From Pseudobdellovibrio sp. (GTDB lineage Bacteria; Bdellovibrionota; Bdellovibrionia; Bdellovibrionales; Bdellovibrionaceae), in assembly GCA_025449725.1 (NCBI GenBank), contig JANWIU010000074.1:1-17828 (forward strand): a DNA stretch of 17,828 nucleotides, given 5' to 3'. Position numbers and translations under genes: made by a program. The notes under the pieces are model-generated. The model had not been told where the DNA came from and searched no databases. It saw only the letters and a list, made by a program, of their open reading frames with translations. The stretch's first letter is position 1. Every line of letters begins with the position of its first letter. Of this stretch, positions 7,340 to 14,137 are shown in pieces.

Positions 7340-7353
7340 CAAGGAGTTAGACT

Positions 7354-8061
7354 ATGAATTACATTTCACAATTGGTTACAGTGGATGGAATTTCTTTTAT
7401 CGCACGTTGGTTGCATTTCTTTTTCGGCGTTATGTGGATCGGCCATCTTTATTACTTCAACTTCACTCAAGGTACCGCTGTGGCGCAAATGGATGCGCCG
7501 GGAAAATCAAACGTAACAAATAAATTGTTACCGGTTGCCCTATACTGGTTCCGTTGGGGCGCGATGTGGACATTGGCAACAGGTATCGTTCTATTAGGAG
7601 CAAAAGCACACACGAGCGGCATGGAAGTATTTAACAGCGGCTGGGGCGTAAATATTTTAACCGGTGGCTTGCTTGCAACTTTAATGTGGGCGAACGTTTG
7701 GTTCATCATTTGGCCTAAGCAACAAATCGTGATGGCATCTGCAGCGAAAGTCGCGGCCGGCGGCCAAGCAGATCCTCAAGCTGCTGTTGTAGCACCACAA
7801 GCTTTGTTGGCTTCACGTACGAACACATTGTTTTCTATTCCAATGTTGTTTTTCATGGGTTCTGCCAGCCACATGCCGGCACCTGTAACTCCTGAATCAA
7901 AATTATCATTGTTGGCCATCGTGTTAGGCGTGCTGATTTTGGGTCTTGAAGGAAACGCCATCAAAGGTAAATTGGGACCAATGCAAACTGTAAAGGGCGT
8001 GATCACTTGTGGTTTTGCTTTAACTGCAGTAATCGTTGTCGTTATTTCTGCATTAGTTTAG
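7354..8061 (+). CDS. inner-membrane protein, urate oxidase N-terminal (PuuD/DUF989-type) domain
   Basis: This 235-residue polytopic protein has about six hydrophobic segments (roughly 14-34, 63-84, 97-118, 158-173, 184-202, 213-235). The first segment (RWLHFFFGVMWIGHLYYFN), the WFRWGAMWTLATG block and the NVWFIIWPKQQIVM block match the membrane domain of PuuD, a membrane-bound urate hydroxylase that in full-length form carries a C-terminal cytochrome c domain. Here the protein ends after the membrane part, and a cytochrome c gene follows 4 bases after its stop, implying a two-subunit version. No other purine-catabolism gene is in the window, so urate as the substrate is unproven; a general haem or quinone-linked redox role is also possible. 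AAGGAG is well placed before the ATG. Confidence 0.8.
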   Translation: MNYISQLVTVDGISFIARWLHFFFGVMWIGHLYYFNFTQGTAVAQMDAPGKSNVTNKLLPVALYWFRWGAMWTLATGIVLLGAKAHTSGMEVFNSGWGVNILTGGLLATLMWANVWFIIWPKQQIVMASAAKVAAGGQADPQAAVVAPQALLASRTNTLFSIPMLFFMGSASHMPAPVTPESKLSLLAIVLGVLILGLEGNAIKGKLGPMQTVKGVITCGFALTAVIVVVISALV

Positions 8062-8065
8062 TAAC

Positions 8066-8404
8066 GTGAAAAGTTTTTTAATATTTTCATTCTTTTTAAT
8101 TTTCAGTGGCTGCACCAAAAAAGATGCAGCCACAACTGAAACGGCTAGTTCAGAAGAGCAGTTGTTAGCGCGCGGGCAAACCATTTACAAAATGAATTGT
8201 ATCGCGTGCCACAACCCTGACCCCGCGATTGACGGCCCCACTGGCCCTTCGATTAAAGGTTCAAGTTTAGAATTGGTTCAGGCACGTGTGCTGAAAGGTC
8301 AATATCCGGAAGGTTACAAACCTAAGCGAGACACAAAAGTAATGCCGCCACTCCCACACCTAGAAAAAGAAATCCCAGCAATCCACGCATTTTTGAATAA
8401 GTAA
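8066..8404 (+). CDS. cytochrome c lipoprotein, probable partner of the PuuD-like membrane protein
   Basis: This 112-residue protein starts at GTG 8066, the only start that keeps the export signal. It is translationally coupled, 4 bases after the upstream stop, and has no clear ribosome-binding site of its own. Residues 1-16 form a lipoprotein signal with lipobox IFSGC, so Cys16 would be acylated and the protein tethered to a membrane on the periplasmic side. CIACH (45-49) binds one covalent haem c, and Met93 in KVMPP is the likely distal ligand. This is a class I single-haem cytochrome. In PuuD the equivalent domain is fused to the membrane domain, so this protein probably accepts electrons from its neighbour and passes them to the respiratory chain. 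The stop codon lies inside the first copy of a 24-bp tandem repeat. Confidence 0.88.
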   Translation: MKSFLIFSFFLIFSGCTKKDAATTETASSEEQLLARGQTIYKMNCIACHNPDPAIDGPTGPSIKGSSLELVQARVLKGQYPEGYKPKRDTKVMPPLPHLEKEIPAIHAFLNK

Positions 8405-8447
8405 TAGGTTCCAGGTCCTATTTAGTAATAGGTTCCAGGTCCTATTT
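8400..8447 (+). repeat. tandem 24-bp direct repeat (two copies)
   Basis: Positions 8400-8423 and 8424-8447 are identical 24-base units beginning AGTAATAGG and ending CCTATTT. Each unit contains AATAGG and CCTATT, which can pair around TTCCAGGT. The first copy contains the cytochrome stop codon (TAA at 8402, followed by TAG). The second copy provides the outer part of the adjacent inverted repeat. Confidence 0.9.
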
Positions 8448-8513
8448 GTTACAAAAGGTGCCAGGATACTTACGTGATCCTGGCACCTTTTGTAACAAAT
8501 AGGACCTGGAACC
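8431..8513. repeat. perfect 37-bp inverted repeat, probable bidirectional terminator
   Basis: Arm 8431-8467 (starts GGTTCCAGGTCC, ends GCCAGGAT) is the exact reverse complement of arm 8477-8513, with a 9-base loop ACTTACGTG. The inner part, GGTGCCAGGAT paired with ATCCTGGCACC and followed by TTTTGT, reads as an intrinsic terminator on either strand, which suits the convergent cytochrome and glpD genes. The right arm ends exactly at the last base of the glpD stop codon. AGGTNCCAGG occurs three times on the plus strand (8406, 8430, 8456) and its complement at 8479-8488, with a nine-base near-copy at 8505-8513. The outer arms go beyond what a terminator needs, suggesting a dispersed REP- or MITE-like element. 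Confidence 0.9.
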
Positions 8514-10118
8514 CTAAAGAGAAGTCTTCCAGGCGAGTTCTGATTGGATATAGTTTGTTAGATCTGATTTTTGTTTTTCGATTTCATTTGTGGTCAGAAT
8601 TAATTCTTTTTTAAATACTTGTGCGATTTCTTCCAGGTAACTGATGCCGTGATCCTTGTAAGCCAACATTAATGGTGTTCTTCGAGAGTAGAAATCGGTT
8701 AGCGTCAAACACATCGTACTGTTGATGGCATGATAGGCTTCTAGCTGCCAGTAAGTAAGATCAAATCCATAGTTTTCGACGATTTCAAAAGCTTCCAGTC
8801 CGAACCGTTCGACCAACTTTAATTCTATGTCGTTGGCGGCTTGAGATTTTGCCAATAGTAAAGCGTCAGTATACGTATAATCATTCAATGGAGATACGGT
8901 TTCGCATTTTTTGAATTGCAGACGTCTTTCAATAGGCAAAGTGTTCAAAACGGAATCTACAATTTGTTCTGACATCAGACGGTAAGTCGTATACTTTCCA
9001 CCGGCAACAAAATGGAATCCTCGCTGATCTATCAAAATTGTGTGTTCACGGCTGGTTTTGCCTTCGTTTCCTGATTCATCTTTTACCAGCGGTCGCACAC
9101 CTACATAACTGGAAATGATGTCATCCGGTTTTAAGTTGGCTCCAGGAAAGTAATTGTTTGTTACTTCAAGCAAATATCTGACGTCTTCCGGGTCGGCTTT
9201 AACATCAGCGGGGTCACCGCTGTAATCCGTGTCAGTCGTGCCAATAATCACCATCTCGTGCCGTGGAATTGCAAAGACAATTCGGTTTCCTGCTTGTGCA
9301 GCCATCACGACGGCACTGCTGAGATTCAAACGCTCTTTTGAAAAAGTTAAATGAATTCCTTTTGTCGGGCGCAAAATCTTCTTCCAGTCATCTACCAACT
9401 GCGGACCAACAAGATCTGTCCACGGACCTACGGTGCTAACAACGTGATTACATCTTATTCTGAACTTACGGTCTGATCTTACATCTTGCGCTTCGATGGC
9501 GCATACTTTGCCGTCATGAAAAACAGATTTTATGGCTTTAACATAATTGACGGCGCAAGCACCTGCCTCATTAGCAGAACGCAAAGTTTCATGCGTAAGC
9601 CTGTCGTCATCCATGTAGGCGTCAGAATAAACGAAAGATCCGACTAAATTGTCATGTTTTAAAATAGGCATGCGCTTAAGACTTTCGCTACCGTTTAAGC
9701 GTTCATGCATTTCAGGAGTTTGAAACAAAGCCAACATGTCGTAAAGCAACATGCCAAGCCCCATTTTAAACATCCCCACCCGACTGTCTTTAAAAAGTGG
9801 AATCATAAACCGCAAAGGGTGCACAAGGTGAGGTGCCATTTCGAAAAGTTTACTTCTCTCTGACAAGGCCTCAAATACCAGTTTGAATTCCATATTTTCT
9901 AAATAGCGAATTCCCCCGTGAACCAGCTTGCTGGAACGGGACGATGTTCCGAATGCAAAATCGCGGCTTTCAATCAAAGCCACCTTCAACCCACGCATGG
10001 CTGCATCCCTGGCAACCCCTGCACCGGTAATACCTCCACCAATTATCAGTACATCAAAAGTTTCAGTTTCAAGTTTAGAGATGTTTTCGACTCTGGTTTT
10101 TGGTGAAAAATTCTTCAT
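8514..10118 (-). CDS. glpD: aerobic glycerol-3-phosphate dehydrogenase (FAD)
   Basis: This 534-residue flavoprotein oxidises sn-glycerol 3-phosphate to dihydroxyacetone phosphate and passes electrons to quinone at the inner membrane. DVLIIGGGITGAGVARDAA (22-40) is the FAD-binding Rossmann motif. GTSSRSSKLVHGGIRYLEN (57-75) is the GlpD signature, VSTVGPWTD and GTTDTDYSGDP follow, and the C-terminal third is the all-helical DAO_C domain. Length is within the family range. TAAGG precedes the ATG. The gene begins 6 bases after the stop of a GNAT-like gene, so the two are probably one operon. No glpK, glpF or glpR lies nearby, so the substrate source (glycerol uptake or phospholipid turnover) cannot be told. 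The 3' end abuts the large inverted repeat. Confidence 0.95.
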   Translation of the reverse strand: MKNFSPKTRVENISKLETETFDVLIIGGGITGAGVARDAAMRGLKVALIESRDFAFGTSSRSSKLVHGGIRYLENMEFKLVFEALSERSKLFEMAPHLVHPLRFMIPLFKDSRVGMFKMGLGMLLYDMLALFQTPEMHERLNGSESLKRMPILKHDNLVGSFVYSDAYMDDDRLTHETLRSANEAGACAVNYVKAIKSVFHDGKVCAIEAQDVRSDRKFRIRCNHVVSTVGPWTDLVGPQLVDDWKKILRPTKGIHLTFSKERLNLSSAVVMAAQAGNRIVFAIPRHEMVIIGTTDTDYSGDPADVKADPEDVRYLLEVTNNYFPGANLKPDDIISSYVGVRPLVKDESGNEGKTSREHTILIDQRGFHFVAGGKYTTYRLMSEQIVDSVLNTLPIERRLQFKKCETVSPLNDYTYTDALLLAKSQAANDIELKLVERFGLEAFEIVENYGFDLTYWQLEAYHAINSTMCLTLTDFYSRRTPLMLAYKDHGISYLEEIAQVFKKELILTTNEIEKQKSDLTNYIQSELAWKTSL

Positions 10119-10124
10119 GCTGCC

Positions 10125-10574
10125 TTACTTGGTCGTTTTCAGATATGTAATCTGACGTTCAAGATCCTTAAATGGAAATTCCTTGATCAATTTGGTCTTT
10201 TGAATTTCCTTTGAAAAAAGGACTCTTTGAAAATGCTTCTCGCGCGACAAGCGGTAAGCAATATCAACCAGCTCGGTAAAAATTTCGTTGCTGTCAGCAC
10301 TGATATGTTCAACCCAAAGGGATTGTGTCTGCTTATCAACAAACAAAAGAGGCTGCCCCATGAAAAAGCCTGCCAACTGATTATTCTGATCCAGTGCCAG
10401 GAAGCTCCACCCTAACTTAAAATAATGTTCTAACGCCTCTTTACGGAAGTGAGAGTCCCAAATTAGAATTTGGTTTTCTATTTCGCCAAGGGATGGATCA
10501 TGAATTTTTTTAGATTCATAGGCAAAGACCATTTCGACGTCAGCTAATTCAGCAATTCGATACAACAGAGACAT
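10125..10574 (-). CDS. GNAT-fold acetyltransferase-like protein upstream of glpD
   Basis: This is a 149-residue protein. The opening (YRIAELADVEMVFAYESKKIHDPS) and the central strand pair (WSFLALDQNNQLAGFFMGQPLLF) resemble GNAT N-acetyltransferases, in which the second strand packs next to acetyl-CoA. LWVEHISADSN fits the next strand. The canonical pyrophosphate-binding Q/RxxGxG/A motif is not clear; the helix DIAYRLSREKHFQRVLFSKE occupies its place. The protein may therefore be a divergent or inactive member. No signal peptide or membrane segment is present. It is coupled to glpD (6-base gap), a hint of a link to lipid or glycerol phosphate metabolism, but nothing more specific can be said. 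Confidence 0.55.
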   Translation of the reverse strand: MSLLYRIAELADVEMVFAYESKKIHDPSLGEIENQILIWDSHFRKEALEHYFKLGWSFLALDQNNQLAGFFMGQPLLFVDKQTQSLWVEHISADSNEIFTELVDIAYRLSREKHFQRVLFSKEIQKTKLIKEFPFKDLERQITYLKTTK

Positions 10575-10587
10575 ATCTTCATCTTTT

Positions 10588-10616
10588 ACTAATTGGTTCT
10601 ATTAGCCAAGTGTCAA
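10588..10616 (-). promoter_or_regulatory. candidate promoter for the GNAT-like gene and glpD
   Basis: On the minus strand a perfect TTGACA (10616-10611) is followed after 17 bases by ATTAGT (10593-10588), a weak -10. Transcription would start just upstream of the ATG at 10574. No strong ribosome-binding site is visible, so a very short leader is possible. Confidence 0.3.
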
Positions 10617-10644
10617 ATCTCAAGGCATGATAGGGAGTAACCTT

Positions 10645-10671
10645 ACTTCTCGACTATGATCTAGTAGAAGT
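10645..10671. promoter_or_regulatory. bulged dyad before the HAD phosphatase gene
   Basis: ACTTCT-cg-ACTA (10645-10656) pairs with TAGT-AGAAGT (10662-10671) around TGATC, giving a 10-bp dyad with a two-base bulge. A TATGAT (10655-10660) lies inside it. It could be an operator over a promoter or a leader hairpin. The gene's ribosome-binding site AAAGGA (10684-10689) lies downstream. Confidence 0.3.
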
Positions 10672-10700
10672 TTGTTACAAACTAAAGGACCCTATTAACT

Positions 10701-11450
10701 ATGAACTACAAGAATTATCCCGAGGAATACTGGGAGCAAATTAAGGAAGCCGTCGCAAGCCTTAAGAATTCAAATGCAAAGCTTGTGGCCGCATTTGATG
10801 CTGATGGGACCTTATGGGATACCGATCTGGGAGAAAATTTCTTTCAATATCAAATCGATGAAAAGCTTGTGCCGCTTCCTGAAGATCCTTGGAAGCATTA
10901 TCTGGATTTAAAAAAAATAAATAACGATCCCAGAGATGCTTATGTTTGGTTGGCACAAATTAATGCGGGCCGATCTGTGGATGAAATTCGTGAATGGTGC
11001 CAAAAGGCTTTTAACCGCATTCAACCCAATCCTATTTTTTCAGAACAAAAAAAATTGATCGAGTTCCTGCTTTCTAATTCGGTGCAGGTTTACATTGTTA
11101 CGGCTTCAATCAGATGGGCTGTCGAACCAGGAGCAAGAGCTTTAGGTCTCACCAATGAAAACGTCATTGGTGTCGAAACGAAGGTAGAAAATAACTTAAT
11201 CACGACAGAAAAGGTTTTGCCGATTACTTACCGCAATGGGAAAACCGAGGCGCTTCTAAGTAAAACCGGCAATGCAGCACCATTTCTTTGCGCCGGCAAT
11301 ACCATCGGCGATTATGAATTGCTGGAAGCGGCCACCCATATTCGATTGGCGGTCAGCGCGGCTTCGCGCGACGACCGGTTATTTAAAAGCGAAAACGATC
11401 TTCAAACAATGGCTATTGAAAAAAACTGGTGGAGACACAGATTTATATGA
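10701..11450 (+). CDS. HAD-superfamily phosphatase (phosphoserine phosphatase-like)
   Basis: This 249-residue soluble protein carries all four HAD motifs: FDADGT (32-37, nucleophile Asp33 and acid Asp35), IVTAS (132-136), Lys181 in RNGKTEAL, and GNTIGDYELL (199-208, Asp204 for Mg2+). A helical cap of about 90 residues lies between motifs I and II, as in the phosphoserine-phosphatase-like branch. It is expected to hydrolyse a small phosphate ester in the cytoplasm. The substrate is not identifiable, and standard SerB features are not strong enough to name it. AAAGGA precedes ATG 10701. The stop overlaps the next start as ATGA, suggesting cotranslation with the small anchored protein. Confidence 0.85.
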   Translation: MNYKNYPEEYWEQIKEAVASLKNSNAKLVAAFDADGTLWDTDLGENFFQYQIDEKLVPLPEDPWKHYLDLKKINNDPRDAYVWLAQINAGRSVDEIREWCQKAFNRIQPNPIFSEQKKLIEFLLSNSVQVYIVTASIRWAVEPGARALGLTNENVIGVETKVENNLITTEKVLPITYRNGKTEALLSKTGNAAPFLCAGNTIGDYELLEAATHIRLAVSAASRDDRLFKSENDLQTMAIEKNWWRHRFI

Positions 11451-11818
11451 AATTACTTTTTAGGTTATTAGTCATCATTTGTATTGCGGGCGGAGCCTAT
11501 CTTCTTTATACCGGCATTTCTAAAACTTCGGACGACGACATCGTTGCAAACAAAAAGGCAGCAGCCTTAAAAGTATTTTTAGTAAAATATAAAAAACCGC
11601 AGCGTGTGGAAGTAACTAATCTGTCTGAACGATTTGCTCAAGATGCTGAAGAAATCAAAAAGCTTAATTTGCCCTTAGATCCGAATTCAAAATACTACAT
11701 CGCAATTAATTTGTTTACGGACGAAACCGACAATGAAGCCCCATTAGTGGCGCAAATCAAATTTATGGATATCGCCACTGAAAATAAACTGAGCGAAGAG
11801 AACATTAATCTAGAATAA
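11447..11818 (+). CDS. small membrane-anchored or periplasmic protein of unknown function
   Basis: This is a 123-residue protein starting at ATG 11447 (ATGA overlap with the HAD gene), preferred over the in-frame GTG at 11429 because it puts the hydrophobic segment at the N-terminus and has GGAG upstream. Residues 3-22 (LLFRLLVIICIAGGAYLLYT) form a signal anchor. The remainder is charged, contains no cysteine and no recognisable motif, and would face the periplasm. I do not recognise the family. Its gene ends directly before an intrinsic terminator, so it is the last gene of the HAD unit. Confidence 0.65.
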   Translation: MKLLFRLLVIICIAGGAYLLYTGISKTSDDDIVANKKAAALKVFLVKYKKPQRVEVTNLSERFAQDAEEIKKLNLPLDPNSKYYIAINLFTDETDNEAPLVAQIKFMDIATENKLSEENINLE

Positions 11819-11823
11819 AAAAA

Positions 11824-11846
11824 GGACGCAACGAGCGTCCTTTTTT
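11824..11846 (+). terminator. intrinsic terminator (bidirectional)
   Basis: GGACGC, loop AACGA and GCGTCC are followed by six T. Seven A precede the stem, so the same structure works on the minus strand as the terminator of the pepP gene string, whose last stop is at 11872. Confidence 0.92.
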
Positions 11847-11871
11847 CATTATTGAATAACGAAATTAAGTC

Positions 11872-13191
11872 TTACCGACTTGCCATTAGGCTTTCGATTT
11901 CAACGATCTCTTTAGGAACTCCGGCTGTTAAATTGTCACAGCCTGAATTCGTCACAACAATGTTATCTTCAATACGCACGCCGATTCCGCGCAGCTCTGC
12001 AGGAGCCGTCTTATCATCTGCCGGAATGTAAAGGCCCGGTTCGATTGTAAAACACATACCTGCTTCAATCGGACGAGCTTCACCGCGAATGTAATATAAA
12101 CCCGCATCGTGAACATCCATACCCAACCAGTGGCCGCAACCGTGGGGATAATACTTACGATGTTCATTGGCTTTCATAACATCTTCTTTTTTACCGCTCA
12201 GTAAACCCAGCTCAAACATCAAATCCGTCAGTCGGTCTTCTGCCATTTTGTGTAAATCTTTAAAGAAGATTCCCGGTTTCACATAAGAAATAAGTTCTTT
12301 TTGAATATTTAAGACACCTTCATAAACTTTCGCCTGTGCGGCAGAAAACTTTCCGTTTACAGGGAAGGTGCGAGTGATATCGCCGCTGTACATGTTATAT
12401 TCAGCGCCGGCATCGATCAGCAACAAATCGCCGCTTTTACATTCTTGATCATTAAAATTATAATGTAATGTTGTGGCATTATTTCCTGTAGCCACAATAA
12501 ACGAATAACCCGGACGAGCAGAGCCTCTCATATAAAATTCATGAGATAATACCGCTTGTACCTGACGTTCGTTTACGCCTGGCTTTGTGAACTTCATTGC
12601 CGCAACATGAGCCGCAGCAGAAATTTCACAGGCTTTGCGCTGGTTCACAAGATCGTATTCGTCTTTTTTAAGACGGAATTCACCCAAAAATGTGTCCGCA
12701 TCTTTAATGGTCATAAGACCGTAACCGGTTCTGCCATAAGCACGCTTCAAATTCAAAAGCACTTTTTGAACTTTGGCATCCGCCTCTTCGTTTTTGTAAA
12801 GACGGTAATACAATTCGTCGTAGCCTTTTAAAAGCTCCAGACACTTTTCTTCGAACTGTTCAATTTTATAAACTTCATCAATTGCGAATTCTTTTTTTGT
12901 ACCTTCTGGACCAAAACGGAATCCATCCCATGTTTCGCGCTCAATATTTTTTTCGCGCACGAACATCACTGTTTCCGGATTCGCATTCGGGCGGATTAAT
13001 AAAAAACATTCCGGCTCTTCAAAACCTGTTAAATAATACATATTAGAATCAGGACGGTAAGCGTGATGTACGTCATCGTTTCTGATTTGTTCAGGGTGAG
13101 CCGCCACCAAAAGGGCCGCATTGCCAAGTCTTGATATTACTTTTTTACGTCTGTGTTTGAAGGCTTCTATTTTTTCTGTGCTTTTTCTCAT
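11872..13191 (-). CDS. pepP: Xaa-Pro aminopeptidase (aminopeptidase P, M24B)
   Basis: This 439-residue cytoplasmic dimetal peptidase releases the N-terminal residue before a proline. Residues 1-about 140 form the AMP_N domain and the rest is the pita-bread catalytic domain. Metal ligands are visible as Asp260 (LIDAGAEY), Asp271 (YSGDITRTF), His354 (GCGHWLGMDVHD), Glu384 (TIEPGLY) and Glu408 (GVRIEDN), nearly identical in numbering to E. coli PepP. Length is typical. The start lies 1 base after the stop of the patatin-like gene (TAA-C-ATG), so translation is coupled. It is the last gene of the minus-strand string and ends before the shared intrinsic terminator. Confidence 0.95.
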   Translation of the reverse strand: MRKSTEKIEAFKHRRKKVISRLGNAALLVAAHPEQIRNDDVHHAYRPDSNMYYLTGFEEPECFLLIRPNANPETVMFVREKNIERETWDGFRFGPEGTKKEFAIDEVYKIEQFEEKCLELLKGYDELYYRLYKNEEADAKVQKVLLNLKRAYGRTGYGLMTIKDADTFLGEFRLKKDEYDLVNQRKACEISAAAHVAAMKFTKPGVNERQVQAVLSHEFYMRGSARPGYSFIVATGNNATTLHYNFNDQECKSGDLLLIDAGAEYNMYSGDITRTFPVNGKFSAAQAKVYEGVLNIQKELISYVKPGIFFKDLHKMAEDRLTDLMFELGLLSGKKEDVMKANEHRKYYPHGCGHWLGMDVHDAGLYYIRGEARPIEAGMCFTIEPGLYIPADDKTAPAELRGIGVRIEDNIVVTNSGCDNLTAGVPKEIVEIESLMASR

Positions 13192-13192
13192 G

Positions 13193-14137
13193 TTATAACC
13201 CGTACTTCGTACTTAATTTCTTAATCTGATCATAGCTTAATTCGGCCCCTCTGGCTATGATTTCACGTTTTTGATCAAGATCCTTGATGCCGTAATCGTC
13301 TAAATCGATTTGTATCACGTCATCAATGCCGGAAGGCTTCTGCGCCCCGGCCACGGCGGCTTTTACCCATAGTATATTCTCTGCCGAGCCCACTTCGCCC
13401 ATCAATGGCTTCTTACTGCCTTGTGCCAGAACGTTAACAAGGATCACCTTTTTAACTCCGGTTGCTCTCATGTGCTGGGATAACGCACTGATATGATCCA
13501 GCAGTCCGATACTTTGTTTGTAAGCACCGGAAATCCCGGGAGAAGAAATACAAAACGGCATCAAGCTTTTTAACTGCCCACGGTTCAATAAAAAAGCTTC
13601 TTGCTTCACGATGTTCAATGAGGGGCAGACAAACGGCACGCGTAAGTCATTCACACTTTGATTGCCGAAGATGGTTTCGCTTGTTCTTTCTAGATCGTCC
13701 AGATCACGAACCTTCGAAAGTTCCCATTCGACTTCGTTGGCAGACAATTGATGAGCGTAAGCTGCGGCAACGGCCGCGCCCCACTCTAAGCCGGCAACGG
13801 CTTTAACGGGCCATTTCGCTTTTTCAATTTCCTTAATTACGCCGATGTGTCCCCATGCCTTTGCCCCACCGGCAGAAAATATTAAACCGATACGCGGTAA
13901 AGACTTAACAACACCCGCAGTAGCCTCTATAGGAGCCGGTGTTGGCGTGGGCGCCGTTGCAGATGGTGGCGCTTCTTGTTCCGGCTTAGTGTCAGCAGGT
14001 GTCGCCGGCTTTTCGTCTTTTTCATTGTACACTTGAGAGTTTTTAGGTTTTTCTGCAATAACCGGTGCGGGCTTTTTAGTTGCACAGCCGGCCAATAAAA
14101 GAATTAAAAAAATGAAACTAATTTTGTTTTTTGCCAT
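13193..14137 (-). CDS. patatin-like lipoprotein lacking the catalytic serine (probable pseudoenzyme)
   Basis: This is a 314-residue protein. The start at ATG 14137 is chosen because it gives a lipoprotein signal with lipobox LLAGC (Cys18) and has AGGA upstream. The frame continues further upstream only as a shadow of the tlyA tail. Residues about 22-75 are a Pro/Ala/Thr-rich linker. A patatin domain follows: RIGLIFSAGGAKAWGHIGV (82-100) is the oxyanion-hole region. GLEWG (116-120) sits where the nucleophile motif GxSxG should be, so the Ser is replaced by Glu118. LLDHISAL (212-219) replaces the usual (V)DGG, keeping only Asp214. Phospholipase activity is therefore unlikely. It may bind lipid or act as a structural or regulatory lipoprotein. 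Its start overlaps the ancestral tlyA frame by 20 bases, and pepP follows after 1 base. Confidence 0.85.
   Translation of the reverse strand: MAKNKISFIFLILLLAGCATKKPAPVIAEKPKNSQVYNEKDEKPATPADTKPEQEAPPSATAPTPTPAPIEATAGVVKSLPRIGLIFSAGGAKAWGHIGVIKEIEKAKWPVKAVAGLEWGAAVAAAYAHQLSANEVEWELSKVRDLDDLERTSETIFGNQSVNDLRVPFVCPSLNIVKQEAFLLNRGQLKSLMPFCISSPGISGAYKQSIGLLDHISALSQHMRATGVKKVILVNVLAQGSKKPLMGEVGSAENILWVKAAVAGAQKPSGIDDVIQIDLDDYGIKDLDQKREIIARGAELSYDQIKKLSTKYGL

Noticed and set aside
8400..8513. CRISPR-like array
   Set aside because: Only two adjacent direct copies without spacers, plus an inverted arm; no cas genes. It is a repeat/terminator structure.
12556..12831. Plus-strand frame inside pepP, and similar frames inside xseA, glpD, lysR and rlmK
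   Set aside because: They lie antisense or out of frame within well-recognised genes and show no motif or signal of their own.
13845..14036. Plus-strand Gly/Ala-rich frame opposite the patatin linker
   Set aside because: Its low-complexity composition is the complement of the Pro/Ala/Thr-rich linker of the real gene.
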